From assembly GCA_018269055.1 (NCBI GenBank), contig JAFDVI010000020.1, forward strand, positions 310,001-374,000: a stretch of DNA of 64,000 nt, written 5' to 3'. A program made the position numbers and the translations under genes. The number at the start of each line of letters is the position of its first letter. Position 1 is the first letter of the stretch. Source of the stretch: Acidobacteriota bacterium. Lineage in GTDB: Bacteria > Acidobacteriota > Blastocatellia > RBC074. Shown one piece after another: positions 10,201-22,108 of this stretch. The notes beneath the pieces are model-generated. The model was not told the origin of the DNA and made no database searches. It saw only the letters and a program-made list of their open reading frames with translations.

Positions 10201-12014
10201 TATGCATAGGCGCGCAGTTGATTGGCTTCTTCGTCATACAGCGAAATGCCTACGATTTCGTGTTGCAGCGCCTCGCGCAGGCAAGCCGCTGTGATTCGTA
10301 TCAATTCCCGCAAATCAAGGTGCGAAACTGTCGCGTTGTTGACTTCCAGCATCAGTTGCAACCGCTCGAATTGTCGTTTTACCTCTTGTTCGGCTTTGCG
10401 GGCGCGCTCGAAATTCAGCGCGTTGTCCACCGCAATCGCGACCTGGTTGGCGACCTGCACCAGCAATTCTTTATCGTCGTCGGAAAACGCATGTTCGCGT
10501 TTGCTGGCAACGCCCAACACACCCAGCTTGCGTCCTTGCGCGATCAGCGGGATGCTGCCGCCCGATCGGTAGCCTGTCTCATAAATCTGCCTGACTATGT
10601 TGGCGTGAAATTTGTTGAAATCCGGCGTATCCATAAAAACAGGTTGGCCTGAGGTAAACGCCAAACCACTGGGACTGCCTTCTAAAGGAATCAGAATGCC
10701 TTCTTCCCGCAGGGGATGTCCCGGCGGATAATCCGCCGCGAACACGCGAATTTGGCCGCTTTCGGAATCAAACAGCCCCACGCCGACACTGTCATTGCCC
10801 ATCACCTCGCAAATGCTCGCCGACACGACGTGCAGCAGTTCCTGCAAATCCAGTTTGGCCGCCACTGCGCTGGTGATCTTCAGCATCAATCGCAATCGCT
10901 CCAATTGGCGCTTTACTTCTGCTTCGGCTGTCCGCGCGCGTTCAAAGTTGAGTGCATTTTCAAGCGCGATGGCGATTTGTCCGGCGATCTGGTTAAACAG
11001 CTCCAAGTCTTCTTCCGTGAAGTTTTCTATCTGCGTGCTGCTTACGCCTGCAATCCCCAACTTCCGCCCGTGCGCAGTCAGTAGGGCCAAACAAGCCGAT
11101 TTCGGACTACCTTCAACGGGATGCTGCGAATAGCGGTCACCAGGATAAGCATCCGGGTCGGGATGTCGGATCAAAAGCGGTTGGCCCGTGAGAAAGACTT
11201 GCCCGGCGGGAGTCCCTTCCAACGGAATTGTTTCACCTTCTCGAAAAGCATCTACGTCTTTGTAAGCAACATTTGTGTACTCCCGCAAAAGGTTTGCTTC
11301 CGGATCATACAGAGCAATCCCCGCAGCATCGTGCGGCAAACGGTCGCGCAAGCTGGCCGAAACAGTTTTGACCAGTTCGCCCAAGTCCAGATGGGAAACG
11401 ACTGCGTTGTTGATGTCCAGCAACAGTTGCAGCCGATCGCGTTCGCGGGCGTATTGCTGTTGGGCGGAGATCGCCTGCTCGAAATTGATGGCATTATCCG
11501 CCGCCACCGCAACCAGTTGTGCCACCTGTCGCAAAAAGTCCTGAGCTTCATCATCCCAGGCATGTTCCTGCAAACTGCCGAATCCAATCGCGCCAAGCCG
11601 CCTGCCCGCCGAAGTCAGCGGCAGAATATAAACCGTTTTGACGTTGTGCTGGATGATGTCAGGTATGACTTTCGGGTACTTGGCCGAGTATGCCGCAAGG
11701 TCTTCCATCAACAGCGGCTGTTGGGTTTGCCACACCCAACCAGCGGGAGCATCTTCGATGGCCAACTGTTTGGGAATGTCAGCATCGTGCAGGACGGCGG
11801 ATTCCAGAATGTTCATCCGCATCACATTGTGTTCCGCATCATGGAACACAATGTTGACGCCGTCGCACTGGACGACGCGCTGCAGGCTCTGCGCCAAATC
11901 GCGCAGCAGCGACGCCAAATCGCGATGCGCGGCAATGGATTCTGCAACTTCCAGCAGCGCCCGATATTGCCGCAGACGGGCATCTTCTTGCGGTTGTCGA
12001 AGCTCAACACTCAT
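7263..12014 (-). CDS. Sigma54-dependent activator with seven tandem GAF domains
   Basis: 1583 residues. Seven GAF domains of about 180 residues fill positions 1-1260. Domains 2-7 are near copies of each other, with the recurring phrases HGRKLG, NALNFERA and INNAVVSHLDL. A sigma54-interacting AAA+ domain follows: Walker A GETGTGKE near residue 1304, the sigma54 contact loop GAFTGA near 1350 and Walker B SLFLDEVGDI. A Fis-type helix-turn-helix (GAAARLGMKRTTLQSKMQKLGI) lies at the C-terminus. FhlA-type activators normally carry one or two GAF domains. It should bind an upstream activating sequence and open sigma54 promoters in response to small ligands or redox state. Targets are unknown. The gene follows gyrB by 49 bases and precedes the efflux group. 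Confidence 0.93.
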   Translation of the reverse strand: MSVELRQPQEDARLRQYRALLEVAESIAAHRDLASLLRDLAQSLQRVVQCDGVNIVFHDAEHNVMRMNILESAVLHDADIPKQLAIEDAPAGWVWQTQQPLLMEDLAAYSAKYPKVIPDIIQHNVKTVYILPLTSAGRRLGAIGFGSLQEHAWDDEAQDFLRQVAQLVAVAADNAINFEQAISAQQQYARERDRLQLLLDINNAVVSHLDLGELVKTVSASLRDRLPHDAAGIALYDPEANLLREYTNVAYKDVDAFREGETIPLEGTPAGQVFLTGQPLLIRHPDPDAYPGDRYSQHPVEGSPKSACLALLTAHGRKLGIAGVSSTQIENFTEEDLELFNQIAGQIAIALENALNFERARTAEAEVKRQLERLRLMLKITSAVAAKLDLQELLHVVSASICEVMGNDSVGVGLFDSESGQIRVFAADYPPGHPLREEGILIPLEGSPSGLAFTSGQPVFMDTPDFNKFHANIVRQIYETGYRSGGSIPLIAQGRKLGVLGVASKREHAFSDDDKELLVQVANQVAIAVDNALNFERARKAEQEVKRQFERLQLMLEVNNATVSHLDLRELIRITAACLREALQHEIVGISLYDEEANQLRAYAYDFPDKRFTIEEGMPVPMKGSLAGLAITSGQPVFFNRIDPTVALSEFTRRLAEAGALSGGCVPLIVHGRKLGVLGVASLREDAFPEEHQQLLAQIAGQIAIAVDNSLNFERAREAKQEATHQSDRLSTVLQINNAVVSQLDLHELLQVVSRTLRKTIYNDTTGVALYDPESNKLRVVMTDFPEQMNLVEESYLIALEGSAMGVAFTSGEPIFLDEFDLERFPSEFTRLSYEAGLRSACNIPLIAHGRKLGALGVASKRPFAFSAEDRELLCQSANQIAIAVENALNFERTRAAEEEAKRQSERLQLMLEINNAVVSQLDLHELVRVMAANLQQVLHHEIVGLSLYDPEINQLRAYSYSFSNQQFGMEQGTPVPLETSLSGLAFTTGQPIFHGQIDEERFQSVLSEKFRAAGLKSGGIVPLIAHGRKLGTLGIAGFNENGFSESEKELLCQVANQIAIAVENALNFERAHAAEGQAKRQSDRRQLLLEINNAVVSHLDLRSLMQIISTSLRQISRHDVVGLALYDPDTNQLRAYSYDSLDKQFTIEEGTLMPLDGSLSGAAFTRGEPIFHDRIDEQRFQSDFSKRFRAAGLQSGGVVPLIAHGRKLGTLAVASYREANLAEDEKELLCQVASQVAIAVENALAFREIEALKNKLTSEKLYLENEIRTEHNFEELIGESQMFKRILKQVETVAPTDSTVLICGETGTGKELIARAIHDLSNRRERTLVKINCAAIPTGLLESELFGHEKGAFTGAISQRAGRFELANRGSLFLDEVGDIPLDLQPKLLRVLQEQEFERLGSTRTQKVDVRLIAATNCDLEQMVADRKYRSDLYYRLNVFPIFIPPLRQRREDIPALTRFFTQKYARRLKKQITAIPAEVMTALVNYHWPGNVRELEHFIERAVILTRGDNLEVSMAELKSSEPAPITELATLQDAEREHILRALEETNWVVGGPQGAAARLGMKRTTLQSKMQKLGIGRQS
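8278..11515 (-). repeat. Tandem GAF-coding repeat array, period about 540 bases
   Basis: The sequence for the NALNFERA phrase recurs at about 11490, 10949, 10408, 9870, 9336, 8800 and 8280, so the spacing is 520-541 bases. The copies are alike enough at DNA level to be recognised by eye. The array therefore arose by repeated internal duplication and could change copy number by recombination. Confidence 0.75.
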
Positions 12015-12063
12015 GCGTCCCCTCCCGACTGCAATGCTGAGCGCGATCGAAGCGCCAGAAAAA

Positions 12064-15701
<3,638 letters not shown>

Positions 15702-15704
15702 ATT

Positions 15705-16691
15705 TCAGCTTAAATGCGCGCTATTGGTCAGGTCGCGTTTGAATTCCAGCGCGCGCTGCGGACGATCAATCGGCTCTTTTTCCAACGCACGCAGGATTTC
15801 CCCTTCGAGCAGCGCATTCACGTCTTTGTTGAGGTGGCGCAATGGTTGCGGTTTGTCGTTGAGCAGTTTGACGCCGAAATCGCCCACGCGTTTGGCGGTG
15901 AAGGGCGGTTGCCCAGCCAGCATTTCGTATGCAATCACCCCCAGACTGTAAATATCCGACCGCAAATCGGCTTCTTCGCCGCGATACTGCTCCGGACTTA
16001 AATATGTTGGACGCAATGGCAATTGCCCTCTTCCCTGCAAACGAGCCGTCGTGCCCGGCACAAACTGTTTGCCGGAAGCGAATTTCGTGTAGCTGAATCC
16101 GATCAACACCACGCTCGGCATCAGGGCTCCTGTGTCAGCCAATTTGTCCGGCAGAATAATGCTTTCCGGTTTTAAGTCGCGATGCACCAACCCGGCTTTG
16201 TGCGAAGCATCGAGCGCATCGCAAATGTCGGAAAGCAGATTGACCGCCGCTTGAACCTCATATTGGTTGATGCGCTTCATTTCGTCTCGCAGAGAATGGC
16301 CTTTGACGAATTCACTGACCACATAGCCGGTGGCGTCTTGCAAGATTCCAAAATCATGCACTGCGGCGACCTGCGGATTTTTGAAGTTCAGGGCAATTTG
16401 GGCTTCGCGGCGGAACCGATCCTGCGCGCGCGGGTCGGCGATGACGCTGGCGCGAATCACTTTGACGGCGACTTGTTTGCCGGATTCCAAACTGGTTGCG
16501 CCAAAGACGATGCCGGTGGCTCCGCGCCCCAGCACACGCTCCAACTGATAGCGGGAATTGATGGTGTACGGAATTCTTTCCACCGGAATCAATTCCACCA
16601 GGCAGTCTCGGCAAAATTGCTGGTTGGGTGGGTAACATTCCTTGCAAGACACACACAGCCGCACAACGTCTGTCGGATCAAAGGCCGCCAT
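15705..16691 (-). CDS. Zinc-ribbon protein kinase homologue, probable pseudokinase
   Basis: 328 residues. An N-terminal cysteine cluster (CVSCKECY and CRDC, residues 13-30) precedes a Hanks-type kinase fold. The glycine loop LGRGATGIVF (54-63), the ATP lysine in VAVKVI (K77), HRDLKPE (170-176) and DIYSLGV (246-252) are present. The asparagine after HRDLKPE is serine (S177). The magnesium-binding DFG aspartate is replaced by glycine in LIGFSYTKF (G198). Both metal ligands are therefore missing and phosphotransfer is doubtful. No membrane span is evident. It ends three bases before recF, so it is probably cotranscribed with recF-gyrB. The start at 16691 gives a complete ribbon. Function is unknown; a scaffold or sensor is possible. 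Confidence 0.85.
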   Translation of the reverse strand: MAAFDPTDVVRLCVSCKECYPPNQQFCRDCLVELIPVERIPYTINSRYQLERVLGRGATGIVFGATSLESGKQVAVKVIRASVIADPRAQDRFRREAQIALNFKNPQVAAVHDFGILQDATGYVVSEFVKGHSLRDEMKRINQYEVQAAVNLLSDICDALDASHKAGLVHRDLKPESIILPDKLADTGALMPSVVLIGFSYTKFASGKQFVPGTTARLQGRGQLPLRPTYLSPEQYRGEEADLRSDIYSLGVIAYEMLAGQPPFTAKRVGDFGVKLLNDKPQPLRHLNKDVNALLEGEILRALEKEPIDRPQRALEFKRDLTNSAHLS

Positions 16692-16785
16692 AACTCTCTT
16701 CTCCCGTAAAATTCAACTCCACGTTCTCAGATCAGGATGCTGATGATGGCCGGAGATTACCACAACTCCGCGCGGCTTGCCGAAC

Positions 16786-16814
16786 TTGTGCCGTTCTCGC
16801 GGCGCGTCTACAAT
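16786..16814 (+). promoter_or_regulatory. Candidate sigma70-type promoter for the isomerase-like gene
   Basis: TTGTGC at 16786-16791 and TACAAT at 16809-16814 are separated by 17 bases, about 60 bases before the ATG at 16875. The minus 10 box matches five of six consensus positions. The minus 35 box is weak. This was judged by eye only. Confidence 0.3.
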
Positions 16815-16874
16815 CGGCTCGCTTTCCGCAATTGCATTTTCTTCAAAACCAACATTCAAATTTAGGAGAATTCC

Positions 16875-17750
16875 ATGTCTGACTTGACCCGCAGAGAATG
16901 GAGCAAGCTCGCGCTCGGCTCAGTCGCCGCCGCAGCTCTGCCGTTTGACGCTTTCTCTGCTGAAAAACCAAATTCCAAAGTCAAAGGCGTACAGATTGGC
17001 GCGCAGAGTTACAGCTTCCGCGACCGTTCGCTGGACGAAGCCATCAAAGGATACCTTGAGGTCGGATTGAACTGTTGTGAACTGTGGTCTGGCCATCTGG
17101 AACCGAAAGGCGTGGATCGCGCGGGGCTTCGCACTTGGCGTTTGACCACGCCGCCGAGTTTTTTCACGCTGGTGGGCGAAAAATTCAAGAAAGCCGGAAT
17201 TGATCTCTATGCCCTGAATTACAGCTTTCGCGACGATTTCACCGACGAAGAAATCAATCGCGGTTTTGAAATCGCCAAAGCGCTGGGCGCAAAGTGCCTG
17301 ACCGCTTCCTCGAATGTCTCCACAGCCAAACGCGTTGATCCCTTTGCCCAAAAACACAAAATGCGCGTCGGCATGCACAACCATTCCAACATTCGCCCGA
17401 ACGAATTCGCTACGCCGGATGATTTCACCAAAGCGATGGCGGGCAATTCCGAATACATCTGCATCAATCTGGACATCGGCCATTTCACCGCCGCTGGCTT
17501 CGACGCCGTGGATTACCTGAAAAAGCATCACGACCGAATCGTCACGCTGCACATCAAAGACCGCAAAAAGAACCAGGGCGATAATGTCGTGTTCGGCCAA
17601 GGCGACACGCCCATCAAAGAAGTTTTGACGACACTGCAAAAAACCGGCTGGAAGATTCCCGCCAACATCGAATACGAATACAAAGGCGCGGATACCGTCG
17701 CCGAAGTCAAAGCGTGTTACGAATACTGTCGCAAGGCGCTCGGCTCGTAA
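16875..17750 (+). CDS. Sugar phosphate isomerase/epimerase family protein, Tat-exported
   Basis: 291 residues. The N-terminus [24 protein letters not shown] has the twin-arginine pattern followed by a hydrophobic stretch, so export in folded form is likely. The mature part is a xylose isomerase-like TIM barrel: [13 protein letters not shown] at the first strand, [30 protein letters not shown] and NIEYEYKG carry the His, Asp and Glu residues that bind metal in this family. The start follows AGGAGAATTCC. These secreted barrels are common in Acidobacteriota and Planctomycetes and are thought to act on sugars, but the substrate is not known here. Confidence 0.88.
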   Translation: MSDLTRREWSKLALGSVAAAALPFDAFSAEKPNSKVKGVQIGAQSYSFRDRSLDEAIKGYLEVGLNCCELWSGHLEPKGVDRAGLRTWRLTTPPSFFTLVGEKFKKAGIDLYALNYSFRDDFTDEEINRGFEIAKALGAKCLTASSNVSTAKRVDPFAQKHKMRVGMHNHSNIRPNEFATPDDFTKAMAGNSEYICINLDIGHFTAAGFDAVDYLKKHHDRIVTLHIKDRKKNQGDNVVFGQGDTPIKEVLTTLQKTGWKIPANIEYEYKGADTVAEVKACYEYCRKALGS

Positions 17751-17752
17751 GC

Positions 17753-17887
17753 TGGGTACGCGATGCCTCCGGCTCGCGGTCTCGGCAACTCGCCATTTTC
17801 TATTAACGACGCCATTTATGGGAAAGCTCCGGCTGTTTTCGATTGTTCTTTCTGCCAAGACCGCGAGCCGGAGGCATCGCGTACCCA
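17753..17887. repeat. REPIN-like palindromic element 5 (GGGTACGC head)
   Basis: Inverted arms of 34 bases at 17753-17786 and 17854-17887 agree at 33 positions. Each reads TGGGTACGCGATGCCTCC and includes a bulged hairpin (GCGAGCC and GGCATCGC). It shares the head with elements 3 and 14 but has a different stem. It occupies the gap between the isomerase-like and acylase genes. Confidence 0.8.
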
Positions 17888-17907
17888 AACTATTTGGAGA
17901 ATCACTC

Positions 17908-20298
17908 ATGAAACCTACAAAATTCTTTGCTGCAATCACCCTGACGTTTCTCTCAGTTGTTTCGCTTGACCGTTTGCGCGTTGCCGGCCAAGCCAAAAGC
18001 GACCTGACCGCGAAAGCGCAAAGCGTGCTTTCGCAAACCTCCGGCACATTGAAACTTTCCGGTTTGCAGAAACCGGTTCGCGTGCTCCGCGACGAATGGG
18101 GCATAGCGCACATTTACGCCGAATCGCAGGACGATTTGTTTTTTGCGCAAGGCTTCGTTGCTGCACAGGATCGGCTCTGGCAATTGGATTTATGGCGGCG
18201 ACAGGGCGAAGGCAAATTGGCGGAAATCCTTGGCCCCAGCGCAATCGAACGCGATAAGTTCGCGCGGCTGGTTCGTTATCGCGGCGATATGAAAACCGAA
18301 TATGAATCCTACGCGCCGGACGCCAAACAAATCATCGAAGCTTTCGTACGCGGCGTAAATGCGCAAATCGCGCTGGTCAAAGCTTCCAGCAAATTGCCGA
18401 TTGAATTTCAGCTTGCCGGGTACGAACCGGAAGCCTGGACGCCCGAAGTGTGTTTGACGCGAATGGCCGGGTACGTCATGACCCGCAATGCCTCGACGGA
18501 AATTCAACGTGCCGTGTTCGCGCGCCAGCACGGCACAGAATTCGTGGATGAATGGGTCGAAACCGATCCGAAACGAAAGCTGGAAATCCCCGAAGGACTT
18601 GATCTTGCCGGAATTGATTCCAGGATTTTGGCGGGGGCCACTGCCGCCGGGGCCGCCGTCAATTTCGCGCCGAATCCAAACTCAAACGACGGCAGCAACA
18701 ATTGGGTGATTGACGGCACGATAAGCGCGACGGGCAAACCGTTGCTGGCCAACGATCCGCATCGCCAGATTGCGCTGCCGAGTTTGCGATACATGGTTCA
18801 TCTGGTCGCGCCTGGCTGGAACGTCATTGGCGCGGGCGAACCTGGGCTGCCCGGCGTCGCCGCTGGCCACAATGAACGCATCGGATTCGGGTTCACCATC
18901 GTTGGCATTGACCAGCAGGATTTGTACGTCGAAGAAGTCAATCCGTCGAACCCAAACGAATACCGCTGGCAAGGCAAATGGCAGCCATTGCGCGTCGAAC
19001 GCGAACAATTGAAAGTCAAAGGTGAAGCCAAGCCGCGCGAAATCGAACTGAAATTCACCACGCACGGCCCGGTGGTTTACGAAGACAAAGAACGACATCG
19101 CGTTTACGCGCTGAAGTGGGTCGGCAGCGAGCCCGGCACGGCAGGCTATCTGGCTTCGCTGTCGCTGAATCGCGCGAAAAACTGGCCGGAGTTTTTGAAA
19201 GCGCTCGAACGCTGGAAAGTTCCTTCGGAAAACCTGGTGTACGCCGATGTAGACGGCAACATCGGCTGGGTCGCCGCCGGGATGACGCCGATTCGCAAAG
19301 GCTGGTCGGGATTGATGCCTGTACCCGGCAATGGCAAATACGAATGGCAAGGCTTTCTGTCGCTCAAGGATTTGCCGCAATCCTACAACCCCGCCAAACA
19401 TTTCATCGCCACGGCGAATCACAACATTCTGCCGCCAGGATATACCAGAGAGCTTGGTTATGAATGGTCGAATCCGCTGCGGTTTCGGCGTATTGATGAA
19501 GTGTTGCGTTCGAACAATGGCAAATTCTCCGTCGAAGATTTCGAGCGATTGCAACATGACGACACGTCGCTGCTCGCCCGCGAACTCACTGCAATGCTCA
19601 AGGAAGCCAAGGGCGCACCGTCTGAATTACAGCCTTTCGTCGAGATGCTGACCCAGTGGAATTGCCGCTTGAACAAGGATTCCGCTGCCGCAGCATTGTA
19701 CGAAAGTTGGCTGCCGAAATTGGCTCCGGCGATTTTCAGATCACAGGTGCCGGATTCGGCCTGGCGAACAATCGGTAGAACCGTTCAACCCAGCAAAACA
19801 ATGGCAGCCTTACGAACCGCTTCGCCGCAATGGTTTGGCAAAGATGCCGTCGCCAATCGCAATGCGCTGCTCTGGAAAACACTGGCCGAAGCGGTTGCCG
19901 ATGCGAAAAAACAGTTTGGCAATGATCCGGCGAAATGGCGCTGGGGAAGTTTGCACGTCGCGCCATTCGTGCATCCGCTTTCGACTGACGCGGAGCGAAA
20001 AACGTTTTTTGATCTGCCCTCGGCTGAACGCGGCGGCGACGCCAACACCGTATTCGCTACCGGAGGCGGACCAGGCTTCCGGCAAAGTCATGGGGCTTCG
20101 TTTCGCGAAATTCTGGATGTGGCGGATTGGGATCGTTCGGTGGGAACCAATGTGCCCGGTCAATCGGCGCAACCCGGCAGCAAACATTACGGCGATTTGT
20201 TGCCGCTGTGGGCGGAAGGGAAATACTTCCCGCTGCTTTACAGCAAAGCCAAAGTCGAAGCGATGGCCCAAAACCGCCTGACGCTGGAACCCAAATAA
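17908..20298 (+). CDS. Penicillin acylase family protein (S45, Ntn hydrolase)
   Basis: 796 residues. A signal peptide ([20 protein letters not shown]) precedes the alpha subunit region, which begins [30 protein letters not shown], a hallmark of the family. The autocatalytic cleavage site and N-terminal nucleophile are seen in [10 protein letters not shown], serine at about residue 263. The oxyanion asparagine region [19 protein letters not shown] follows. It would be exported, cut into two chains and hydrolyse an amide, possibly an acyl-homoserine lactone or a beta-lactam side chain. The substrate cannot be told. The start at 17908 has GGAGA nine bases upstream. A reading from 17818 would only add residues encoded by the palindromic element. 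Confidence 0.92.
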   Translation: MKPTKFFAAITLTFLSVVSLDRLRVAGQAKSDLTAKAQSVLSQTSGTLKLSGLQKPVRVLRDEWGIAHIYAESQDDLFFAQGFVAAQDRLWQLDLWRRQGEGKLAEILGPSAIERDKFARLVRYRGDMKTEYESYAPDAKQIIEAFVRGVNAQIALVKASSKLPIEFQLAGYEPEAWTPEVCLTRMAGYVMTRNASTEIQRAVFARQHGTEFVDEWVETDPKRKLEIPEGLDLAGIDSRILAGATAAGAAVNFAPNPNSNDGSNNWVIDGTISATGKPLLANDPHRQIALPSLRYMVHLVAPGWNVIGAGEPGLPGVAAGHNERIGFGFTIVGIDQQDLYVEEVNPSNPNEYRWQGKWQPLRVEREQLKVKGEAKPREIELKFTTHGPVVYEDKERHRVYALKWVGSEPGTAGYLASLSLNRAKNWPEFLKALERWKVPSENLVYADVDGNIGWVAAGMTPIRKGWSGLMPVPGNGKYEWQGFLSLKDLPQSYNPAKHFIATANHNILPPGYTRELGYEWSNPLRFRRIDEVLRSNNGKFSVEDFERLQHDDTSLLARELTAMLKEAKGAPSELQPFVEMLTQWNCRLNKDSAAAALYESWLPKLAPAIFRSQVPDSAWRTIGRTVQPSKTMAALRTASPQWFGKDAVANRNALLWKTLAEAVADAKKQFGNDPAKWRWGSLHVAPFVHPLSTDAERKTFFDLPSAERGGDANTVFATGGGPGFRQSHGASFREILDVADWDRSVGTNVPGQSAQPGSKHYGDLLPLWAEGKYFPLLYSKAKVEAMAQNRLTLEPK

Positions 20299-20299
20299 A

Positions 20300-20355
20300 A
20301 AACCACGGATCAATACAGGCGACCGAAACATTTGCTCTGCGTTGATCCGTGGTTT
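20300..20355. repeat. Inverted repeat between convergent genes (palindrome 6)
   Basis: Perfect arms of 14 bases (AAACCACGGATCAA at 20300-20313, its complement at 20342-20355) with a 28-base loop lie between the acylase stop and the convergent small gene. It may end transcription from either side but has no clear run of T. It may equally be another dispersed repeat. Confidence 0.55.
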
Positions 20356-20370
20356 CGATTTTGACAAGAA

Positions 20371-20781
20371 CTATTTGACCGTGACTTGTAGCCTGTAACG
20401 TGCGGTTGGATGACCGACAACGTAAACGTAATAGTCTCTGGTTTTGGGAACCTCACCGCTCCAACGTTTGCCCTCGTTTGACGCGTTTCCGAACTCCACC
20501 TGCCCAGCGTTGAAAAAATTCGCGGATTCGCTGACGGTGAACTCAGCCCGATTGTCTTCCTTGCGCTGCCACGAAAGCTCAACTGTCAAAGTCTGTCCTT
20601 TGCGAACGTGAATCACGTAACTGTCGTGCGATTCACCACCAATCAACCCTTTGGCGGTCGTAGAATTCCGCAACCGTTTTTTGGGCGTGGTATCGTTTTG
20701 CGCCCAGGCCACGGTTACAGCTAAGAAGACAATCGCCATCGTGGCAAACATCAAACAAGCTCTTTGCTGATTCATTCGCAT
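20371..20781 (-). CDS. Small secreted protein of unknown function
   Basis: 136 residues. A signal peptide (MFATMAIVFLAVTVAWAQ) is followed by a mature part of about 105 residues that looks like an all-beta domain: SHDSYVIHVRKGQTLTVELSW and TRDYYVYVVGHPTARYRLQVTVK. The pattern is like the beta sandwich of pre-peptidase C-terminal or lysozyme-inhibitor proteins, but I cannot assign a family with confidence. The start at 20781 is chosen because AAGGAG lies seven bases before it. A longer reading from 20808 would overlap the upstream gene. No catalytic motif is visible. Confidence 0.7.
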   Translation of the reverse strand: MRMNQQRACLMFATMAIVFLAVTVAWAQNDTTPKKRLRNSTTAKGLIGGESHDSYVIHVRKGQTLTVELSWQRKEDNRAEFTVSESANFFNAGQVEFGNASNEGKRWSGEVPKTRDYYVYVVGHPTARYRLQVTVK

Positions 20782-20804
20782 ATCCATTCTCCTTGCAGGT
20801 TGCG

Positions 20805-21890
20805 TCAACGTTGGGCTGGCGATTTGGATTCTTCCAACAGTTCAGCCAGATATTGTTTCCACAGCGCGGGCAGCGTATGCGTGCCGTGGCCGCGCGTTTG
20901 GTCGCTGATCGGAATCAGAATGAAGCGCCCTCGTTTGACGCGCTTGATTTCGCGTTCGGCAACGCCGAGTTCCGGCGGATTGACCTGGTCATCGGCGGAG
21001 TTGATGGCCAGAATCGGCGCTTTGATCGTTTCCAGCAACGGCTGCGGGTTGTAATCGCGCGAAGCGTCGAACTGGTACAGCATATCGTTCGCGTCTTTGC
21101 CGTTCGTCGCATTGGCCACGGCGTTGTCAAACATCTTGTCAGCTTCCTCGCGCGTTGACGCTTGTTTCTGTTGTTGCAACGGAATGCTGCTCATAATCAG
21201 CAGCGTGTAATTCGCCGCGATCAATCCGCGCGGTTGTTGTTTATATTCGCCATTGTTCCATTCGGGGTCTTTGGTAATGGAATCAATCACCATTCGCCGA
21301 AAGTACCGATTGCGCCCGGCGATTTGCACCGGCAAACTGGCAAGGGGCATCAGCGCGTCCATAAAGTCAGGATACTTTTCGCCCCATACCCAGGTGTGCA
21401 TTCCGCCCATCGAAGTCCCCATCACCAATCGCAAATGATTCACGCCTAGATGTTCAGTCAACAACCGATATTGCGCCGTGACCATGTCGTTGTAGTTGTA
21501 CTTTGGAAATTTCGCGCGCAACCCGTCGCTCGGTTTTGACGATTGGCCGTGCCCGATGCCGTCGGGCAGGATGATGAAGTATTTGCTGATGTCGAGCAGT
21601 TGTCCTTCGCCAAACAATACGCCCGCAAACTGACGAGACAGAAATTGCCTGCCGGTGCCGCCCGTGCCGTGCCCGATCCAAACGGCATTGGTGACTTTGC
21701 CCGAAGCGTCGCGTTCGGGTTTGCCCAAAGTCCGATAGTGCAGCCGCAATTCCGGCAGCGTTTCTCCGCTTTCAAACTTGAAATCGCGAATGATGAAATC
21801 GCCTTCGGTCGGCGTAGGCAGTTGCTGCGCTGTTGCGGTCAAACTGGCAATAAACGCGATCAAAAAAACACAAATGATTTTGGGGGTCAT
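20805..21890 (-). CDS. Secreted alpha/beta hydrolase of the homoserine O-acetyltransferase (MetX) superfamily
   Basis: 361 residues. A signal peptide (MTPKIICVFLIAFIASLTATAQ) makes it a secreted relative rather than true MetX. The fold motifs of the family are present: NAVWIGHGTGGTGRQF, the nucleophile elbow GTSMGGMHTW with S160, the acid in NSADDQVNPPE and the histidine in GHGTHTLP. MetX itself is cytoplasmic, so a role as an esterase or acyltransferase in the periplasm is more likely than methionine synthesis. The start at 21890 follows GGAGCCTCGT. Upstream codons of the longer reading come from palindromic repeats. Confidence 0.86.
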   Translation of the reverse strand: MTPKIICVFLIAFIASLTATAQQLPTPTEGDFIIRDFKFESGETLPELRLHYRTLGKPERDASGKVTNAVWIGHGTGGTGRQFLSRQFAGVLFGEGQLLDISKYFIILPDGIGHGQSSKPSDGLRAKFPKYNYNDMVTAQYRLLTEHLGVNHLRLVMGTSMGGMHTWVWGEKYPDFMDALMPLASLPVQIAGRNRYFRRMVIDSITKDPEWNNGEYKQQPRGLIAANYTLLIMSSIPLQQQKQASTREEADKMFDNAVANATNGKDANDMLYQFDASRDYNPQPLLETIKAPILAINSADDQVNPPELGVAEREIKRVKRGRFILIPISDQTRGHGTHTLPALWKQYLAELLEESKSPAQR

Positions 21891-21918
21891 ACGAGGCTCC
21901 TGGGTTGAAGGGAAATCA

Positions 21919-22005
21919 GCCCCAACGGGGCAAGATATAACAGCGTTTCCCCAGTGCAGCGCACTGGGGAAACGCATCATACAAATTTGCAAGCCCCGAC
22001 GGGGC
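21919..22005. repeat. Three consecutive perfect hairpins (palindrome cluster 7)
   Basis: Hairpin a is GCCCCAACGGGGC (21919-21931). Hairpin b is a perfect 15-base stem with loop AGC (21943-21975, arm GCGTTTCCCCAGTGC). Hairpin c is GCCCCGACGGGGC (21993-22005). They lie between the MetX-like and peroxidase genes. Similar hairpin trains are known as dispersed intergenic repeats in Planctomycetes and relatives. The role here is unknown. Confidence 0.75.
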
Positions 22006-22108
22006 GAAATAACTATCACGCCCATTCAAGGCTAGTAGTTCTTTCGTATTGCATCCCGGCACATCACACCGGGTATTTCAGTTCATCTCGTTGGGGTTTG
22101 GTAATGAT

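Noticed and set aside
17818..17907. Longer N-terminus for the acylase
   Set aside because: The added residues come from palindromic element 5, and the signal peptide begins at 17908.
16920..18113. Open frame of 397 codons on the minus strand across the isomerase-like and acylase genes
   Set aside because: It spans two recognised genes and a palindromic element, and shows no motif.
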